Positions 61,701 through 64,000 of a DNA stretch of 64,000 bases are shown here, in pieces. Origin of the DNA: Antitrichia curtipendula (Eukaryota > Streptophyta > Bryopsida > Hypnales > Leucodontaceae). Under the pieces are notes generated by a model that did not search any database, had not been told where the DNA came from, and worked only from the letters and a program-made list of their open reading frames with translations. Location: the NCBI GenBank assembly GCA_951230915.1, contig OX579637.1, positions 5,146,001-5,210,000 of the forward strand. Direction: 5' to 3'. The position numbers and the translations under genes are program-made. Within the stretch, counting starts at the first letter, position 1, and every line of letters begins with the position of its first letter.

Positions 61701-64000
61701 GTGGGGATTCCATTCTTGCCGCAATATGCTAGTTTTATTATATGAATGAAATATTAAAAGAATTCGCTTTCCCTGTACTCTGGGGATCTAAATTCAAATG
61801 ACATAGAATTTGTTGGCCATTTGACGAGTTCAAAAAAATGTACAAGTTGTAAATAACTTCCACATGTAGAATCCATGTGGAGATTCCATTCTCTCCGCAA
61901 TCTGCTGGTTTCATTACACAAATGAGATACTAAAAGAAGACCCCATCCCCTGTACTTTGGGGATCCAAATTCAAATGTCATGGAATTTGTTGGCCATTTC
62001 ACAAGTTCAAAAAAATGTACAAGTTGTAAATAATCCCCACATGAAGAATCCATGTGGGGATTCCATTCTTGCCGCAATATGCTAGTTTAATTACACAAAT
62101 GAGATACTAAAAGAATCCCCCATCCCCTGTACTTTGGGGATCCAAATTCAAATGTCATAGAATTTGTTGGCCATTTGACGAGTTCAAAAAACTGAACAAG
62201 TTGTAAATAATTTCCACATGTAGAATCCATGTGGAGATTCCATTCTTTCCGCAATATGCTAGTTTTATTATGTGAATGAAATATTAAAAGAATTCGCCAT
62301 GCCCTGTACTCTGGGGATCTAAATTCAAATGTCATAGAATTTGTTGGCCATTTGACAAGTTCAAAAAAATGTACAAGTTGTAAATAATTCCCACATGTTG
62401 AGTCCATGTGGGGATTCCATTCTTGCCGCAATATGCTAGTTTTATTATATGAATGAGATATTAAAAGAATTCGCTTTCCCTGTACTCTGGGGATCCAAAT
62501 TCAAATGACATAGAATTTGTTGGCCATTTGACGAGTTCAAAAAAATGTACAAGTTGTAAATAATTTCCACATGTAGAATCCATGTGGAGATTCCATTCTT
62601 TCCGCAATATGCTAGTTTTATTATATGAATGAAATATTAAAAGAATTCGCTTTCCCTGTACTCTGGGGATCCAAATTCAAATGACATAGAATTTGTTGGC
62701 CATTTGACGAGTTCAAAAAAATGTACAAGTTGTAAATAATTTCCACATGTAGAATCCATGTGGAGATTCCATTCTTTCCGCAATATGCTAGTTTAATTAC
62801 ACAAATGAGAGACTAAAAGAAGACCCCATCCCCTGTACTTTGGGGATCCAAATTCAAATGTCATGGAATTTGTTGGCCATTTCACAAGTTCAAAAAACTG
62901 TACAAGTTTTAAATAATCCCCACATGAAGAATCCATGTGGGGATTCCATTCTTGCCGCAATATGCTAGTTTAATTACACAAATGAGATACTAAAAGAATC
63001 CCCCATCCCCTGTACTCTGGGGATCCAAATTCAAATGTCATAGAATTTGTTTGCCATTTGACGAGTTCAAAAAACTGAACAAGTTGTAAATAATTTCCAC
63101 ATGTAGAATCCATGTGGGGATTCCATTCTTTCCGCAATATGCTAGTTTTATTATGTGAATGAAATATTAAAAGAATTCGCCATGCCCTGTGCTCTGGGGA
63201 TCTAAATTTAAATGTCATAGAATTTGTTGGCCATTTGACAAGTTCAAAAAAATGTACAAGTTGTAAATAATTCCCACATGTATAGTCCATGTGGGGATTC
63301 CATTCTTGCCGCAATATGCTAGTTTTATTATATGAATGAAATATTAAAAGAATTTGCTTTCCCTGTACTCTGGGGATCCAAATTCAAATGACATAGAATT
63401 TGTTGGCCATTTGACGAGTTCAAAAAACTGAACAAGTTGTAAATAATTTCCACATAAAGAATCCATGTGGAGATACCATTCTTTCCGCAATATGCTAGTT
63501 TTATTATGTGAATGAAATATTAAAAGAATTCGCCATGCCCTGTACTCTGGAGACCCAAATTCAAATGTCATACAATTTGTTGGCCATTTGACGAGTTCAA
63601 AAAACTGTAGAAGTTGTGAATAATCCCCACATGTTGAATCTATGTCGAGAGTCCATTCTTGCCGCAATATGCTAATTTTATTATGTGAATGAAATATTAA
63701 AAGGATTCGCCATGCCTTGTACTTTAGGGATCCAAATTCAAATGTCATGGAATTTGTTGGCCATTTCACAAGTTCAAAAAACTGTACAAGTTGTAAATAA
63801 TCCCCACATGAAGAATCCATGTGGGGATTCCATTCTTGTCGCAATATGCTAGTTTAATTACACAAATGAGATACTAAAAGAATCCCCCATCCCCTGTACT
63901 TTGGGGATCCAAATTCAAATGTCATAGAATTTGTTGGCCATTTGACGAGTTCAAAAAACTGAACAAGTTGTAAATAATTTCCACATGTAGAATCCATGTG

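Larger units (their letters stand above)
3781..64000. repeat. Tandem satellite array, about 177-bp monomer, about 340 copies
   Basis: The monomer contains, in order: GCCATGCCCTGTACT, GGGGATCCAAATTCAAATG, TCATAGAATTTGTTGGCCA, TTTGACGAGTTCAAAAAA, TGTACAAGTTGTAAATAAT, an inverted repeat (CCCCACATG, TAGAATC, CATGTGGGG), ATTCCATTCTTGCCGCAA, TATGCTAGTTTTATTATG, TGAATGAAATATTAAAAG, AATTC. The GCCATG word recurs every 177 bp (3,795, 3,972 and so on). Most monomers are 177 bp; two recurrent single-base deletions give 176 bp (GGGGATCCATTC in place of GGGGATTCCATTC, and TTCGCTTTCCC in place of TTCGCCATGCCC). All copies share one orientation. Most carry BamHI and often EcoRI sites, so digestion should give a ladder. 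The size fits a nucleosome-length plant satellite, centromeric or subtelomeric; the sequence does not decide which. Confidence 0.98.
23031..64000. repeat. Right satellite domain, three or more interleaved monomer types
   Basis: From 23,031 a monomer with TTTCATTACACAAATGAGA and AGAAGACCCCATCCCC appears, and a relative has TTTAATTACACAAATGAG and AATCCCCCATCCCC. These alternate with the left-domain type and with the 176-bp TTCGCTTTCCC type, whose rare earlier copies lie at 18,291, 19,881 and 22,890. The upstream half of the new types also differs, with CCATTCTTTCCGCAA replacing CCATTCTTGCCGCAA. HORs of 4, 5, 13, 17 and 25 monomers occur here. Confidence 0.85.

Noticed and set aside
3676..63844. 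More than 100 minus-strand open frames encoding a repetitive 59-residue unit (EWNPHMDSTCGDYLQ and variants)
   Set aside because: They are the satellite read in a frame that happens to lack stops. Their ends are set by 176-bp monomers and the start codons lie inside the hairpin. For an AT-rich 177-bp repeat, one open frame out of six is not surprising by my rough estimate (about one chance in ten). No promoter, splice signal or conservation of amino acids supports coding.
3781..64000. CRISPR-like array because of regular repeats
   Set aside because: There are no unique spacers; the whole 177-bp unit is repeated, and the length and setting are eukaryotic satellite.
3781..64000. CENP-B box in the monomer
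   Set aside because: The closest string, ATTCGCCATGCCCTGTA, has the TTCG start but lacks the A and CGGG core positions of the known box, and I found no better match on either strand by eye.
63886..64000. Right end of the satellite array
   Set aside because: The last bases are still in register with the monomer, so the array is cut by the window and does not end here.

Overview
This is a eukaryotic, probably land-plant, window made almost entirely of one satellite DNA. From about 3,781 to the right edge (64,000) there is an uninterrupted head-to-tail array with a monomer of about 177 bp. It holds roughly 340 monomers, all in one orientation, and I saw no transposon insertion, inversion or unrelated DNA inside it. 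The array continues past the window. The plant assignment is an inference: isolated CCCTAAA motifs (the Arabidopsis-type telomere unit) recur in the left flank, and the monomer length is typical of plant centromeric and subtelomeric satellites. I do not recognise this satellite family or the species.

Left flank (1-3,780). This part is low-copy but full of small local repeats: a perfect 9-bp palindrome at 107-129, a 75-bp duplication at 225-374, a 103-bp tandem repeat at about 458-760, a 95-bp repeat carrying CCCTAAA motifs at about 1,806-2,184, a 16-bp minisatellite at 2,655-2,717, a 170-bp tandem duplication at 2,749-3,088 and a decayed repeat of about 179 bp at 3,331-3,765. The best evidence for a gene is on the minus strand. 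A coding-like exon runs off the left edge (78-1) behind a good splice acceptor, and a short in-phase exon with a strong donor lies at 1,252-1,214. A GC-rich, CpG-rich island at about 2,240-2,620 could be a promoter and also holds a 160-codon open frame on the plus strand.

Satellite array (3,781-64,000). The first few monomers, at the unique-DNA border, are the most diverged. Two domains follow. From about 3.8 to 23.0 kb, nearly all monomers share one 3' half (TTATGTGAATGAAAT, then GAATTCGCCATG). From about 23.0 kb onward this type is mixed with monomers carrying ATTACACAAATGAGA and CCCCATCCCC, and with a 176-bp type carrying TTCGCTTTCCC. Layered on this are higher-order repeats (HORs) and segmental duplications, found by diagnostic variants recurring at fixed spacing: 353 bp (2-mer), 707 bp (4-mer), 884 bp (5-mer), 1,590 bp (9-mer), 2,296 bp (13-mer), 3,007 bp (17-mer) and 4,415 bp (25-mer).

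Each canonical monomer carries a 12-bp inverted repeat around a 7-nt loop, and a recurrent subfamily has this hairpin weakened. Because 177 is divisible by 3, one minus-strand frame stays open across many monomers and produces open frames of up to 504 codons. I regard these as a by-product of the period, not genes. I found no rRNA, tRNA, CRISPR array, operon or recognisable protein system. The interest of the window lies in the architecture of the satellite and its edge.
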